The notes under the pieces are model-generated. The model had not been told where the DNA came from. It did no database searches and saw only the letters and a program-made list of their open reading frames with translations. From an uncultured Bacteroidota bacterium (GTDB taxonomy: Bacteria; Bacteroidota; Bacteroidia; Flavobacteriales; Flavobacteriaceae), in NCBI GenBank assembly GCA_902594745.1, contig CACJNF010000002.1, positions 1-64,000 on the forward strand: a stretch of DNA of 64,000 nucleotides, in the 5' to 3' direction. A program made the translations under genes and the position numbers. Below are positions 28,387 to 37,892 of this stretch, piece after piece (the first letter of the stretch is position 1; each line of letters opens with the position of its first letter).

Positions 28387-30252
28387 ATGGCAAACAAAGG
28401 TAACAGAAGAGCTAAAATAGTTGGAACAGATATCGAGCTTGATATTACTGAAAAAAAGGATATTGTTATTGAATCCCATGATGATGATCATGGTCATGAT
28501 GACCATCATCACAAGGAAACTTTCATAACTAAATATATCTTTAGTATCGATCATAAAATGATATCGAAACAATATCTAATAACTGGATTGATAATGGGTA
28601 TTGTTGGTATAGCTATGTCACTTTTATTTAGACTTCAGCTTGCTTGGCCAGAGGAATCTTTTGGAATTTTTGATGTATTACTTGGTAAATGGGCAACAGA
28701 CGGTGTTATGGATCCTAATGTCTATCTAGCATTAGTGACTATACATGGAACAATAATGGTATTCTTTGTATTAACTGCTGGATTAAGTGGAACATTTAGT
28801 AATCTTCTCATTCCTTTACAAATAGGTGCTAGAGATATGGCTTCAGGATTTTTAAATATGATTTCTTACTGGTTGTTTTTTATTTCTTCTGCATTAATGA
28901 TTGCATCACTATTTGTTGAGGCAGGACCTGCTGCTGCTGGTTGGACAATATATCCACCACTTAGCGCATTACCTCAGGCTCAGCCTGGATCTGCAGCTGG
29001 TATGACTTTATGGTTGGTTTCAATGGCATTTTTTATTGCTTCATCTTTACTTGCTGCATTAAACTATATTGTTACTGTTTTAAACCTAAGGACAAAGGGA
29101 ATGACAATGACAAGACTTCCTTTGACTGTATGGGCATTTTTAGTTACTGCAATTATAGGTGTTGTGTCCTTCCCAGTACTTTTATCTGCAGCATTATTAT
29201 TAATAATGGATAGAAGTTTTGGAACATCTTTTTTCCTATCAGATATCTTTATACAAGGTGAGGTACTCCATTATCAAGGTGGTTCTCCAGTTTTATTTGA
29301 GCACCTTTTTTGGTTCCTTGGACACCCGGAAGTTTATATTGTACTTTTACCTGCTCTTGGAATTGCGTCTGAAGTAATCGCAACAAATGCTCGTAAGCCA
29401 ATTTTTGGATATAGAGCAATGGTAGGATCAATCCTTGCTATTGCATTTTTATCAACGATAGTTTGGGGTCATCACATGTTTGTAACTGGAATGAATCCTT
29501 TCCTAGGATCGGTATTCACATTTACAACTTTATTAATTGCTATACCATCTGCTGTTAAAGCATTTAATTACATAACTACAATATGGAAAGGTAATATTCA
29601 ATTCAATCCCGCAATGTTATTTGCTATTGGACTTGTTTCTACATTTATAACAGGTGGTTTAACTGGAATTATTCTTGGAGATAGTGCTCTGGACATCAAC
29701 CTACATGATACATATTTTGTTGTAGCTCACTTTCATTTAGTAATGGGTATTTCTGCTCTTTATGGTTTATTTGCCGGTGTATACCATTGGTATCCAAGGA
29801 TGTTTGGTAGAATGATGAATAAAACACTTGGATACGTTCATTTTTGGATTACTGCAATTAGTGCTTATGGAGTATTCTTCCCAATGCATTTCATTGGTAT
29901 GGCTGGTCTTCCTAGAAGATATTATACAAATACAAACTTTCCATATTTTGATGATGTTGCAAACATTAATGTCATAATTACATTGTTCGCACTTTTAGCA
30001 GGTGCTGCACAAATTATTTTCTTATATAATTTTATAAGCAGTATGTATTATGGAAAGAAAACTGAACAGAATCCATGGAAGTCAACAACATTAGAATGGA
30101 CAGCTCCAATTAAACATATCCATGGAAACTGGCCAGGTAAAATACCTCATGTTTTTAGATGGGCTTATGACTATTCAAAACCTGGTTCCAAAGAGGATTT
30201 TATCCCACAAAATGTTCCATTAAAAAAAGGTGAGAAAGAGCTTCAGCATTAG
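28387..30252 (+). CDS. coxA: Cytochrome c oxidase subunit I
   Basis: 621 residues, twelve or more helices. Type A heme-copper oxidase core: H313 with Y317 (GHPEVY, the cross-linked pair), CuB ligands H362 and H363 (WGHHMF), and haem ligands H448/H450 (AHFHLVMG). The cytoplasmic N-terminus (31-42) is unusually rich in His and Asp (HDDDHGHDDHHH). Terminal oxidase that reduces oxygen and pumps protons, fed by ACIII encoded just upstream. Last gene of the act-cox run; a strong inverted repeat follows. Confidence 0.97.
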   Translation: MANKGNRRAKIVGTDIELDITEKKDIVIESHDDDHGHDDHHHKETFITKYIFSIDHKMISKQYLITGLIMGIVGIAMSLLFRLQLAWPEESFGIFDVLLGKWATDGVMDPNVYLALVTIHGTIMVFFVLTAGLSGTFSNLLIPLQIGARDMASGFLNMISYWLFFISSALMIASLFVEAGPAAAGWTIYPPLSALPQAQPGSAAGMTLWLVSMAFFIASSLLAALNYIVTVLNLRTKGMTMTRLPLTVWAFLVTAIIGVVSFPVLLSAALLLIMDRSFGTSFFLSDIFIQGEVLHYQGGSPVLFEHLFWFLGHPEVYIVLLPALGIASEVIATNARKPIFGYRAMVGSILAIAFLSTIVWGHHMFVTGMNPFLGSVFTFTTLLIAIPSAVKAFNYITTIWKGNIQFNPAMLFAIGLVSTFITGGLTGIILGDSALDINLHDTYFVVAHFHLVMGISALYGLFAGVYHWYPRMFGRMMNKTLGYVHFWITAISAYGVFFPMHFIGMAGLPRRYYTNTNFPYFDDVANINVIITLFALLAGAAQIIFLYNFISSMYYGKKTEQNPWKSTTLEWTAPIKHIHGNWPGKIPHVFRWAYDYSKPGSKEDFIPQNVPLKKGEKELQH

Positions 30253-30263
30253 TTTTTGTCATG

Positions 30264-30297
30264 ATATCAAATTACACAATTAGTGTATATTTGATAT
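30264..30297. promoter_or_regulatory. Inverted repeat abutting the ruvB start codon
   Basis: ATATCAAAT-TACAC (30264-30277) is the complement of GTGTA-T-ATTTGATAT (30283-30297), a 14-bp stem with one bulge and a 5-base loop. The right arm contains TATATTTG (30286-30293), an exact -7 consensus only 5 bases before the ruvB ATG at 30299. It may be an operator over a near-leaderless ruvB promoter or a terminator for coxA; no T run follows. Confidence 0.45.
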
Positions 30298-30298
30298 A

Positions 30299-31297
30299 AT
30301 GGATATTAATCAGGAAAAAGATAATGAATTTGATAAGGCTTTAAGGCCTCTAAAATTTTCTGATTTCATTGGTCAAGAGTCAATTATTAAAAATCTTAAA
30401 GTTTTTGTAGAGGCATCTAATCAAAGGAACGACGCATTAGATCATACATTATTTCATGGACCTCCAGGTCTAGGGAAAACTACATTAGCTCATATTTTAG
30501 CAAATGAACTTAATGTTGGTTTAAAAGTTACATCTGGTCCAGTAATTGACAAGCCTGGAGACTTGGCTGGATTACTCACAAGTCTTGAAGAAAGAGATAT
30601 ATTATTTATTGATGAGATTCATAGATTAAGTCCTGTAATTGAAGAGTATTTATATTCTGCAATGGAGGATTATAAAATTGATATTATGATTGAGTCTGGA
30701 CCAAATGCAAGGACAGTTCAGTTAAATTTAAATCCATTTACACTTGTTGGTGCAACTACTAGATCAGGCTTTTTAACTAATCCAATGAGAGAAAGGTTTG
30801 CCATTTCAAATAGACTTGAGCATTATGAGGATGAGCTTTTATCAAAAATTGTTGAGAGGAGTTCAAATATTCTAGACTTATCCACAGATAGTGAATCTTG
30901 TTTTGAAATTGCTAGAAGAAGTCGTGGTACTCCAAGAATTTCAAATTCTTTACTTAGAAGAGTTAGAGATTTCGCGCAAATTAAAAGTGATGGAAAAATT
31001 AATCTTGAGATTACAAAATATGCCCTAAGTTCTTTAAATGTAGATAAAAACGGTCTTGATGAAATGGATAATAAGATTCTAGAAACTATTATAGAAAAAT
31101 ACAATGGGGGTCCAGTTGGAATTTCAACATTATCTACATCACTATCAGAAAATTCTGAAACTATTGAAGAAGTCTATGAACCCTTCCTAATTCAACAGGG
31201 ATTTATTATAAGAACACCTAGAGGAAGACAGGTAACAGAAAAGGCCTACAATCATCTTGGAAGAAATAAAAACAATCAGAATAATTTATTTAATTAA
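30299..31297 (+). CDS. ruvB: Holliday junction branch migration helicase RuvB
   Basis: 332 residues, normal length. AAA+ motor of the RuvAB complex. Walker A GPPGLGKTT (about 54-62), Walker B LFIDEIHRLS, sensor 1 GATTRSGFLTNPMRERF with the arginine finger region, and a C-terminal winged helix (GPVGISTLSTSLSE, then RTPRGRQVT). Separated from ruvA by maeB, an order common in this class. The start codon follows directly on an inverted repeat. Confidence 0.97.
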   Translation: MDINQEKDNEFDKALRPLKFSDFIGQESIIKNLKVFVEASNQRNDALDHTLFHGPPGLGKTTLAHILANELNVGLKVTSGPVIDKPGDLAGLLTSLEERDILFIDEIHRLSPVIEEYLYSAMEDYKIDIMIESGPNARTVQLNLNPFTLVGATTRSGFLTNPMRERFAISNRLEHYEDELLSKIVERSSNILDLSTDSESCFEIARRSRGTPRISNSLLRRVRDFAQIKSDGKINLEITKYALSSLNVDKNGLDEMDNKILETIIEKYNGGPVGISTLSTSLSENSETIEEVYEPFLIQQGFIIRTPRGRQVTEKAYNHLGRNKNNQNNLFN

Positions 31298-31302
31298 TAA
31301 TT

Positions 31303-31310
31303 TATATTTG
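31303..31310 (+). promoter_or_regulatory. Possible -7 element for maeB
   Basis: TATATTTG matches TAnnTTTG exactly and lies 16 bases before the maeB ATG. No good -33 box at the expected spacing. Confidence 0.3.
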
Positions 31311-31326
31311 ACTATAATTCATCTTT

Positions 31327-33606
31327 ATGGCAAAGAGAAGAGATAGGAGAGAATCATTAGTTTATCACGCAAAGCCAAAACCGGGAAAAATTGAGGTTGT
31401 ACCTACAAAAAAATACAATTCACAAAGAGATTTAGCTATTGCATATTCACCCGGTGTAGCAATTCCATGTCAAGAGATTGAACAGGACCCTTCGAACGTA
31501 TATAAGTATACTAATAAATCAAATTTAGTTGCCGTTATTTCAAATGGAACAGCTGTACTAGGTCTTGGTGATATTGGGCCTGATGCTTCAAAGCCTGTTA
31601 TGGAAGGTAAAGCACTTCTGTTTAAAATTTTTGCTGATATTGATGTTTTTGATATTGAGATTGATGAAAAAGATCCAGATAAGTTTATAAGTGTTGTTAA
31701 GTCAATTTCTACAACTTTTGGAGGAATTAACCTTGAAGATATTAAAGCGCCTGAAGCTTTTAAAATTGAAAGAGAACTTATCAATGATCTTGATATTCCT
31801 GTTATGCATGATGATCAACATGGGACAGCAATTATATCTGCTGCAGCTTTATTAAATGCACTTGAATTAGTTAATAAAAAAATAGAGGATGTAAAAATAG
31901 TTGTATCTGGAGCAGGTGCAGCTGCAATTGCCTGCACTAAGTTATACATATCCTTTGGAGCCAAACTTGAAAATATTGTAATGACTGATAGTAAGGGTGT
32001 AATAAATCAATCCAGATCAGGTCTTTCTGATGAGAAAAAGCTTTTTATTACAAAAAGAAAAATTAACTCTCTTGAAGAGGCAATGGAAAATTCAGATGTT
32101 TTTATTGGTTTGTCTATGGCTAACATTTTGTCGGAAAAGATGCTTTCTTCAATGTCAAAAGATCCTATTGTTTTTGCAATGGCAAACCCAGATCCTGAAA
32201 TTGATTATAATACTGCTATGTCTGTTAGAGATGATATAATATTTGCTACTGGTAGATCTGATCTTCCAAATCAAGTAAATAATGTTCTTGGCTTTCCTTT
32301 TATATTTAGAGGAGCTCTGGATGTGAGGGCTACTAAAATAAATGAAGAAATGAAAAAAGCTGCTGTGATAGCACTTGCTGAACTTGCAAAAAAACCTGTC
32401 CCTGAGCAAGTTAATATTGCTTACGACGAAACTAAACTTCTTTTTGGAAAAGACTATATTATACCTAAACCATTTGATCCAAGACTTATTAGTGAAATCC
32501 CTCCTGCTGTAGCAAAAGCAGCTATGGAATCTGGTGTTGCTCAAGAACCAATTTCGGATTGGGATAAATATACACAAGTTTTAGAGGAGCGGTTAGGTAA
32601 CAATCAAAAATTAATTAGAATAATTCATAGACGTGCTAGAAAAGCCAAAAATAAAAAACTTGTATTTGCTGAGGCTGACCATATGGACGTATTAAAAGCT
32701 GCCCAGATTTGTTTTGAGGAAGGGATTGCTGAACCAATTCTCTTAGGTGGAAAAAAAATTATTGAAGAACTTATGGAATCTCTTGAGTTTAACGAAGATG
32801 TTGAAATAATTGATCCAAAAGATAAAATTAATAAGGACAGAATTGAAGAATATTCACTAATTCTATTTAAGAAATTAAAGAGAAAAGGTAAAACATTAGA
32901 TGATGTAAAAAGGCTATTAAGGGGAAGGGATTATTTTGGAGCAATGATGGTAGAAAATGGTGATGCTGATTGTATGCTCTCAGGATATTCAAAAAGTTAT
33001 CCTTCTGTATTTGTCCCTCTTATAAGATCTATTGGTAAAGCAAAAAATGTTCAAAAAGTTGCAGCTACCAACCTCATGATAACTAGAAAAGGTCCTTTAT
33101 TCTGTTCAGATACTTCTTTAAATATTAATCCTACACATAAAGAGATTGCAAGAATTACTGTTGATACTGCAAAAGTTGTTAAGAGGCTTGGGATAGACCC
33201 TGTAATTGCAATTTTATCTTATTCAAATTTTGGTTCATCAGATTTTGATGAAGCAAAAAAAGTTTCAAAGGCTGTTGAAATTCTTCATAAAGACCACCCT
33301 GAGTTGATTGTTGATGGTCCTATTCAATCAGATTTTGCCTTAAACAGAGAAATGTTAAAAAATAGATTCCCGTTTTCAATTCTTAATGGTAGAAAAGTTA
33401 ATACATTAATTTTCCCAAACCTAGACTCTGCCAATGTCACCTATAAAATAATTAAAGAACTGGACAGAGCAGTTTCGGTTGGACCTATACTTATTGGTTT
33501 AAATCAACCAATTCATATTTTGCAACTTGGAGCATCAGTTGATGAAATTGTAAATATGGCTGCTATATCAGTTATTGATGCAAATGAAAGAAAAATAAAA
33601 AAATAA
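31327..33606 (+). CDS. maeB: NADP-dependent malic enzyme with phosphotransacetylase-like domain
   Basis: 759 residues. Residues 1-about 425 are malic enzyme: [10 protein letters not shown], the substrate loop [11 protein letters not shown], and the NAD(P) fold [11 protein letters not shown]. Residues about 430-759 are a phosphate acetyltransferase-like domain ([16 protein letters not shown], then [12 protein letters not shown]) that in MaeB acts as an allosteric module responding to acetyl-CoA. It decarboxylates malate to pyruvate, providing NADPH. The stop overlaps the ruvA start by 1 base. Confidence 0.96.
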   Translation: MAKRRDRRESLVYHAKPKPGKIEVVPTKKYNSQRDLAIAYSPGVAIPCQEIEQDPSNVYKYTNKSNLVAVISNGTAVLGLGDIGPDASKPVMEGKALLFKIFADIDVFDIEIDEKDPDKFISVVKSISTTFGGINLEDIKAPEAFKIERELINDLDIPVMHDDQHGTAIISAAALLNALELVNKKIEDVKIVVSGAGAAAIACTKLYISFGAKLENIVMTDSKGVINQSRSGLSDEKKLFITKRKINSLEEAMENSDVFIGLSMANILSEKMLSSMSKDPIVFAMANPDPEIDYNTAMSVRDDIIFATGRSDLPNQVNNVLGFPFIFRGALDVRATKINEEMKKAAVIALAELAKKPVPEQVNIAYDETKLLFGKDYIIPKPFDPRLISEIPPAVAKAAMESGVAQEPISDWDKYTQVLEERLGNNQKLIRIIHRRARKAKNKKLVFAEADHMDVLKAAQICFEEGIAEPILLGGKKIIEELMESLEFNEDVEIIDPKDKINKDRIEEYSLILFKKLKRKGKTLDDVKRLLRGRDYFGAMMVENGDADCMLSGYSKSYPSVFVPLIRSIGKAKNVQKVAATNLMITRKGPLFCSDTSLNINPTHKEIARITVDTAKVVKRLGIDPVIAILSYSNFGSSDFDEAKKVSKAVEILHKDHPELIVDGPIQSDFALNREMLKNRFPFSILNGRKVNTLIFPNLDSANVTYKIIKELDRAVSVGPILIGLNQPIHILQLGASVDEIVNMAAISVIDANERKIKK

Positions 33607-34187
33607 TGATCACTTACATCAAAGGAAGACTGATTGAAAAAACACCTACAAAGATTATAGTTGAATCTAATGGAATAGGTTATGAAATAAATATATCTCT
33701 AAATACGTTTGAGAGAATCCCAGATGAAGAGAACATAAAAATTTTCACATATCTTCAAAGAAAAGAGGACGCTGATATATTATTTGGATTTAGTGAAGAA
33801 TCTGAGAGAGCTATTTTTCAACAACTAATATCAATTTCTGGTGTTGGTCCTAGTACAGCAAGAACAATTTTATCATCAATTTCTCCAAAAGAAATTCAAG
33901 ATGCGGTTTGGTCAGAAGATGTAGAAAGAATAAAATCTATTAAAGGAATTGGATTAAAAACTGCTCAGAGATTAATAATAGAATTGAAAGATAAAGTAGA
34001 ATTATTTGACAAAAAAGATTTAGATTTATCGGGCGAAAGTTATGACATAAAAAAAGAAGCTTTACTTGCTTTATCAGTCTTAGGCTTTAATAAATCTAAA
34101 TCAGAAAAAATAGTAAGTAAAATTTATTTTGAAAATAAAGAAATAGAGCTTCAAGAATTAATTAAACAATCATTAAATAAATTATAA
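33606..34187 (+). CDS. ruvA: Holliday junction branch migration protein RuvA
   Basis: 193 residues. N-terminal OB fold (1-62; MITYIKGRL start is typical), a middle domain with two helix-hairpin-helix motifs (ISGVGPSTARTIL and IKGIGLKTAQRLI), and a C-terminal domain III that contacts RuvB (about 145-193). It is translationally coupled to maeB. In many Flavobacteriia the next gene is sprA; here gcvH starts 1 base after the ruvA stop. Confidence 0.96.
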   Translation: MITYIKGRLIEKTPTKIIVESNGIGYEINISLNTFERIPDEENIKIFTYLQRKEDADILFGFSEESERAIFQQLISISGVGPSTARTILSSISPKEIQDAVWSEDVERIKSIKGIGLKTAQRLIIELKDKVELFDKKDLDLSGESYDIKKEALLALSVLGFNKSKSEKIVSKIYFENKEIELQELIKQSLNKL

Positions 34188-34188
34188 T

Positions 34189-34569
34189 ATGAATATTCCG
34201 CAAGAACTTAGATATACAGAAGAACATGAGTGGGTTAAATTAGATGGTAATGTTGCAACTGTAGGTATTACAGATTTCGCTCAAAGTGAACTAGGTGATA
34301 TCGTATATCTTGAAATCGATACGTTAGATGCTGAGATTAATTCAAATGATGTATTTGGAACAGTTGAAGCAGTTAAAACAGTTTCAGATTTATTTATGCC
34401 TGTAAATGGTAAGGTTATAGATGTTAATTCCTCACTAGAAGATAATCCTGAAGTAGTAAATGATGATCCATACGGACAGGGCTGGATAATAAAAATTGAA
34501 GTATCTAATCCATCTGATATAGATACTCTTATGAGTTCTGAGGAATATAAAAATCTAATAGGTAGTTAA
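34189..34569 (+). CDS. gcvH: Glycine cleavage system H protein
   Basis: 126 residues, standard size. The lipoyl-attachment lysine is K63 in TVEAVKTVSDL, inside a beta-barrel of hammerhead type. It shuttles the aminomethyl group between the P, T and L proteins in glycine breakdown. None of the other gcv genes is in the window. It is packed 1 base behind ruvA. Confidence 0.96.
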   Translation: MNIPQELRYTEEHEWVKLDGNVATVGITDFAQSELGDIVYLEIDTLDAEINSNDVFGTVEAVKTVSDLFMPVNGKVIDVNSSLEDNPEVVNDDPYGQGWIIKIEVSNPSDIDTLMSSEEYKNLIGS

Positions 34570-34642
34570 AAAAAAATAAAGAACCAGCTATCTGTATGAA
34601 ATAATTATATTTTTTTATAGATTAGCACTTTAAAATTGATTA

Positions 34643-35347
34643 ATGCAACCAAAAAAGAATCCAAAAGCTGATTTAAATAAAGACAGGAATCTATACTTTG
34701 TAATAGGTCTTACTCTTGTTCTAGGTGTTACTTGGGGTGCTATCGAGTATAAAACATATGAGAAGGTTTTTGATCTTGCTGCACTTGATATGCTTGAAGA
34801 TGATGACGAGGATATTCCTATCACAGAGCAGTTAAAAACTCCTCCTCCACCACCACCACCTCCTCCTGCTCCAGAGGTTATAGAAGTTGTTGAGGATGAA
34901 GAAGAAGTTGAAGAAACTGTTATAGAGTCTACAGAGACTGATCAAGACGAAATTATAATTGAGGATATAGAAGTTGAAGAAGAATTTGAAGATATTGATG
35001 TTCCTTTTGCAGTGATTGAGGACGTTCCAATTTTTCCTGGTTGTGAGTCTGTTGCTAAGTCTCAAAGAAGAGCTTGCTTTCAAGATAAAATTAATCAACA
35101 CATAAGAAGAAATTTTAGATACCCTGAAATTGCACAGGAAATGGGTATTCAAGGTAGAGTATACGTTAACTTTATTATTGCTAAAGATGGCTCAATCACT
35201 AACATTAGAATGAGAGGACCAGACAAAAACCTTGAAAATGAAGCTCAGAGAATAATAAGTAGACTACCACAAATGACTCCTGGAAAGCAAAGAGGAAGAG
35301 CTGTAAGGGTTCCATTTAGTATACCGATTACATTCAGACTTCAATAA
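34643..35347 (+). CDS. Energy transducer TonB-family protein
   Basis: 234 residues. One N-terminal membrane helix (19-36), a polyproline stretch of nine residues (67-75), then a strongly acidic linker (81-118, nearly all Glu, Asp, Val, Ile) and a TonB C-terminal domain (about 148-234) with YPEIAQEMGIQGRVYV and VPFSIPITF. It spans the periplasm and powers TonB-dependent receptors. Unlike E. coli TonB, whose linker is Pro/Lys-rich, this linker is acidic. A TonB protein beside gcvH is usual in Flavobacteriia. Confidence 0.92.
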   Translation: MQPKKNPKADLNKDRNLYFVIGLTLVLGVTWGAIEYKTYEKVFDLAALDMLEDDDEDIPITEQLKTPPPPPPPPPAPEVIEVVEDEEEVEETVIESTETDQDEIIIEDIEVEEEFEDIDVPFAVIEDVPIFPGCESVAKSQRRACFQDKINQHIRRNFRYPEIAQEMGIQGRVYVNFIIAKDGSITNIRMRGPDKNLENEAQRIISRLPQMTPGKQRGRAVRVPFSIPITFRLQ

Positions 35348-35371
35348 AGGATATTTCCTAAATATAAATTA

Positions 35372-36265
35372 ATGTCTGAAACTTTAAATATAAAGCAATC
35401 GTCTTTATTTTCTCAAACTCTTATTTTAATTAAATACAGACTTTCCCTAAGCGTTGTTCTTTCATCAGTATGTTCATATTTGATAGCTTTTGATATTTTT
35501 TCATTAACTACATTTTTACTTCTTATTATAGGTGGATTCTTTGTAGTAGGTTCATCAAACGGTTTTAATCAAATAATTGAAAGAAGAAGAGATGCATTGA
35601 TGACGAGAACATCTTCTAGGCCACTTCCTAGTGGACAAATGACAGTTAATCAAGCACTTATTATATGTGCTTTTCTTAGCTTGTTAGGTCTAACTATGTT
35701 ATATATAATCAATTTTAGAACAGCAATCTTTGGACTTATATCAATGATTATTTATTTAGCATTATATACACCCTTAAAAACTATAACCCCCTTATCTGTA
35801 TTCTTTGGAGCTATTCCTGGAGCTATTCCTTTTATGTTAGGATGGGTTGCAGTTACAAATAGATTTTCAATTGAAACAGGAATCTTATTTATGATTCAAT
35901 TTTTTTGGCAATTTCCTCATTTTTGGGCTATTGGATGGGTCTCTCATGATGACTATAAAAATGCTGGTTTTAAAATGTTGCCAACTGGTAAAAGAGATAA
36001 TGCTACTGCATTTCAAATTGTATTTTACACAATATGGATGATTATCGTTTCAACACTTCCTTATTTTAGTTTTACAGGAAAACTATCAATAGGCATATAC
36101 TCATTAATTTTAATTTTACTTTCAGGATGTTTAATGTTATATCAGGCTTTGAAATTAATGAGGTATAAGGATAAACAAAACGCTATAAGACTTATGTATG
36201 TTAGTATTTTTTATTTAAGTTTTATTCAAATTATATTTGTTATCGATAAATTTTTATTTCAATGA
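35372..36265 (+). CDS. cyoE: Protoheme IX farnesyltransferase (heme O synthase)
   Basis: 297 residues with about eight to nine membrane helices. UbiA-family prenyltransferase motif NQIIERRRDALMTRTSSRPL supplies the Mg-diphosphate-binding acids, and a second acidic region follows WVSHDDYKNAGFKMLP. It attaches farnesyl to haem b, giving haem O for the terminal oxidase encoded nearby. The end overlaps the next gene by 4 bases (ATGA). Confidence 0.95.
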   Translation: MSETLNIKQSSLFSQTLILIKYRLSLSVVLSSVCSYLIAFDIFSLTTFLLLIIGGFFVVGSSNGFNQIIERRRDALMTRTSSRPLPSGQMTVNQALIICAFLSLLGLTMLYIINFRTAIFGLISMIIYLALYTPLKTITPLSVFFGAIPGAIPFMLGWVAVTNRFSIETGILFMIQFFWQFPHFWAIGWVSHDDYKNAGFKMLPTGKRDNATAFQIVFYTIWMIIVSTLPYFSFTGKLSIGIYSLILILLSGCLMLYQALKLMRYKDKQNAIRLMYVSIFYLSFIQIIFVIDKFLFQ

Positions 36266-36876
36266 GTGAAGCAAATATAATAGAATCTAAAACTGCAAAA
36301 GCTAAAAAGATGATGTTATGGTTTGGTATGATAAGTATCACTATGACTTTTGCTGGTCTAACTAGTGCATTTATTATTAGTAGTTCAAGACCTGATTGGT
36401 TAGAATCTTTTGTTTTGCCAACATGGTTCACTATAAGTACTATTTCAATCATACTTAGTAGTGTATTTTTTCAGTTAGCAAAAATTAAACTTGATCAATA
36501 TGTTCGAGTTTCACTTCCTGAAAACATAAATATTTACCTTCAAAGAAATAACGTAAATATTTTTCTTGGACTTACCATTTTAATGGCATTAACTTTTGTT
36601 GTTTCTCAGTTTTTAGGCTTTGGTGAGATTATATCACAAGGCTATTATTTTACAGGCCCTGAAAGCTCTGTAACTACATCATATATTTACATCTTAGCAT
36701 TTTTACATTTAGCTCACTTATTTGCTGGTATTATTGTTTTAAGTGTTGTTACAACTAGATTTAATAAACAAAAATATGAGAAGAATAAACTAGGTTTTGA
36801 AATGGCATTAATTTTCTGGCATTTTCTAGGAGCTTTATGGATATATTTATTCTTTTTTATTAAATACTTCAGCTAA
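36262..36876 (+). CDS. Cytochrome c oxidase subunit III, short form
   Basis: 204 residues with five membrane helices, the compact COX3 fold. The family-typical end FWHFLGALWIYLFFFIKYF and LAFLHLAHLFAG are visible. It is the first of two tandem subunit III genes; the pair is typical of Bacteroidota oxidases. Overlaps the cyoE stop by 4 bases. Gene symbol left blank because coxC/ctaE naming of the two copies is inconsistent. Confidence 0.92.
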   Translation: MSEANIIESKTAKAKKMMLWFGMISITMTFAGLTSAFIISSSRPDWLESFVLPTWFTISTISIILSSVFFQLAKIKLDQYVRVSLPENINIYLQRNNVNIFLGLTILMALTFVVSQFLGFGEIISQGYYFTGPESSVTTSYIYILAFLHLAHLFAGIIVLSVVTTRFNKQKYEKNKLGFEMALIFWHFLGALWIYLFFFIKYFS

Positions 36877-36883
36877 AAATTAA

Positions 36884-36891
36884 TAAATTTG
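36884..36891 (+). promoter_or_regulatory. Possible internal -7 element before the second subunit III gene
   Basis: TAAATTTG, exact TAnnTTTG, 18 bases before the ATG at 36910, inside a 33-base gap. -33 box not evident. Confidence 0.3.
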
Positions 36892-36909
36892 TACTCAAAA
36901 TTGCCCTAG

Positions 36910-37890
36910 ATGCAAGCATCTTCATTAACAAAAACAAAAAATAATTCTTGGGGAGGAGGTGGAATTAAACCACTTGATGCAGCTTATGGAAAACTAATGA
37001 TGTGGTTTTTTATAGTTTCGGATGCTCTTACATTTTCTGGATTCTTAGTTGCTTATGGATTCTCAAGGTTTAAGAATATAGACTCATGGCCTATAGCCGA
37101 CGAGGTATTTCACCATTTTCCATTTCTTCATGGAGTAAACGCTCCAATGTACTATGTGGCTTTGATGACTTTTATTTTAATCTTCTCATCAGTAACTATG
37201 GTTTTAGCTGTTGATGCAGGTCATAATAATGATAAAAACAGAGTTGCTTTCTACATGCTATTAACTATAATTGGAGGTGCAGTTTTTGTTGGTTCACAAG
37301 CATGGGAATGGAAAAACTTTATTAAAGGTGAGTATGGAGCGGTTGAAATACAAAATGGAGAAATACTTCAGTTCTATGATATTAAAAAAGATAAAAGAAT
37401 TCCAATTGATGAATTTGCTATTCTCCAATCTCAAGAAAGAATTACTCATGATGATAATGTTGGTGTATGGTATCAAAGTGAAACTAAGCTTCCTGAAATT
37501 ACTCTCTCTGAGGTCATGGAGGGTTTTAAAACCAATTCTGCTATCACAGTTAGAGTTGAAAAGTTAGATGATAAGGGTCATAAAATAATTCTGTCAAGAG
37601 AAGATGCAGAGGATAAACTTTCTTCAGCTACAAGAGTTGTAAAAGGGGCTAATTTAATCAGAAATGAGTATGGGAATCCACTTTTTGCTGACTTCTTCTT
37701 CTTCATTACTGGTTTTCATGGTTTTCATGTATTTTCAGGAGTTGTCATTAATATTATAATATTTATTAATGTCCTTTTAGGAACCTATGAAAGACGAGGT
37801 CACTATGACATGGTTGAAAAAGTAGGACTATATTGGCACTTTGTTGATTTAGTCTGGGTATTTGTATTTACATTCTTTTATTTAGTATAA
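36910..37890 (+). CDS. Cytochrome c oxidase subunit III, long form
   Basis: 326 residues. Helices near 25-47, 70-92 and 105-127 precede a soluble insertion of about 110 residues (about 135-245; contains YDIKKDKRIPIDEF and a charged segment), then helices with FITGFHGFHVFSG and the COX3 end YWHFVDLVWVFVFTFFYLV. The insertion splits the fold and is seen in Bacteroidota COX3 proteins of this size. It forms the oxidase together with CoxA and CoxB. Confidence 0.92.
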   Translation: MQASSLTKTKNNSWGGGGIKPLDAAYGKLMMWFFIVSDALTFSGFLVAYGFSRFKNIDSWPIADEVFHHFPFLHGVNAPMYYVALMTFILIFSSVTMVLAVDAGHNNDKNRVAFYMLLTIIGGAVFVGSQAWEWKNFIKGEYGAVEIQNGEILQFYDIKKDKRIPIDEFAILQSQERITHDDNVGVWYQSETKLPEITLSEVMEGFKTNSAITVRVEKLDDKGHKIILSREDAEDKLSSATRVVKGANLIRNEYGNPLFADFFFFITGFHGFHVFSGVVINIIIFINVLLGTYERRGHYDMVEKVGLYWHFVDLVWVFVFTFFYLV

Positions 37891-37892
37891 AC

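Noticed and set aside
34832-35152. Minus-strand frame with a run of Trp and Arg
   Set aside because: It is the complement of the polyproline and acidic region of the TonB gene.
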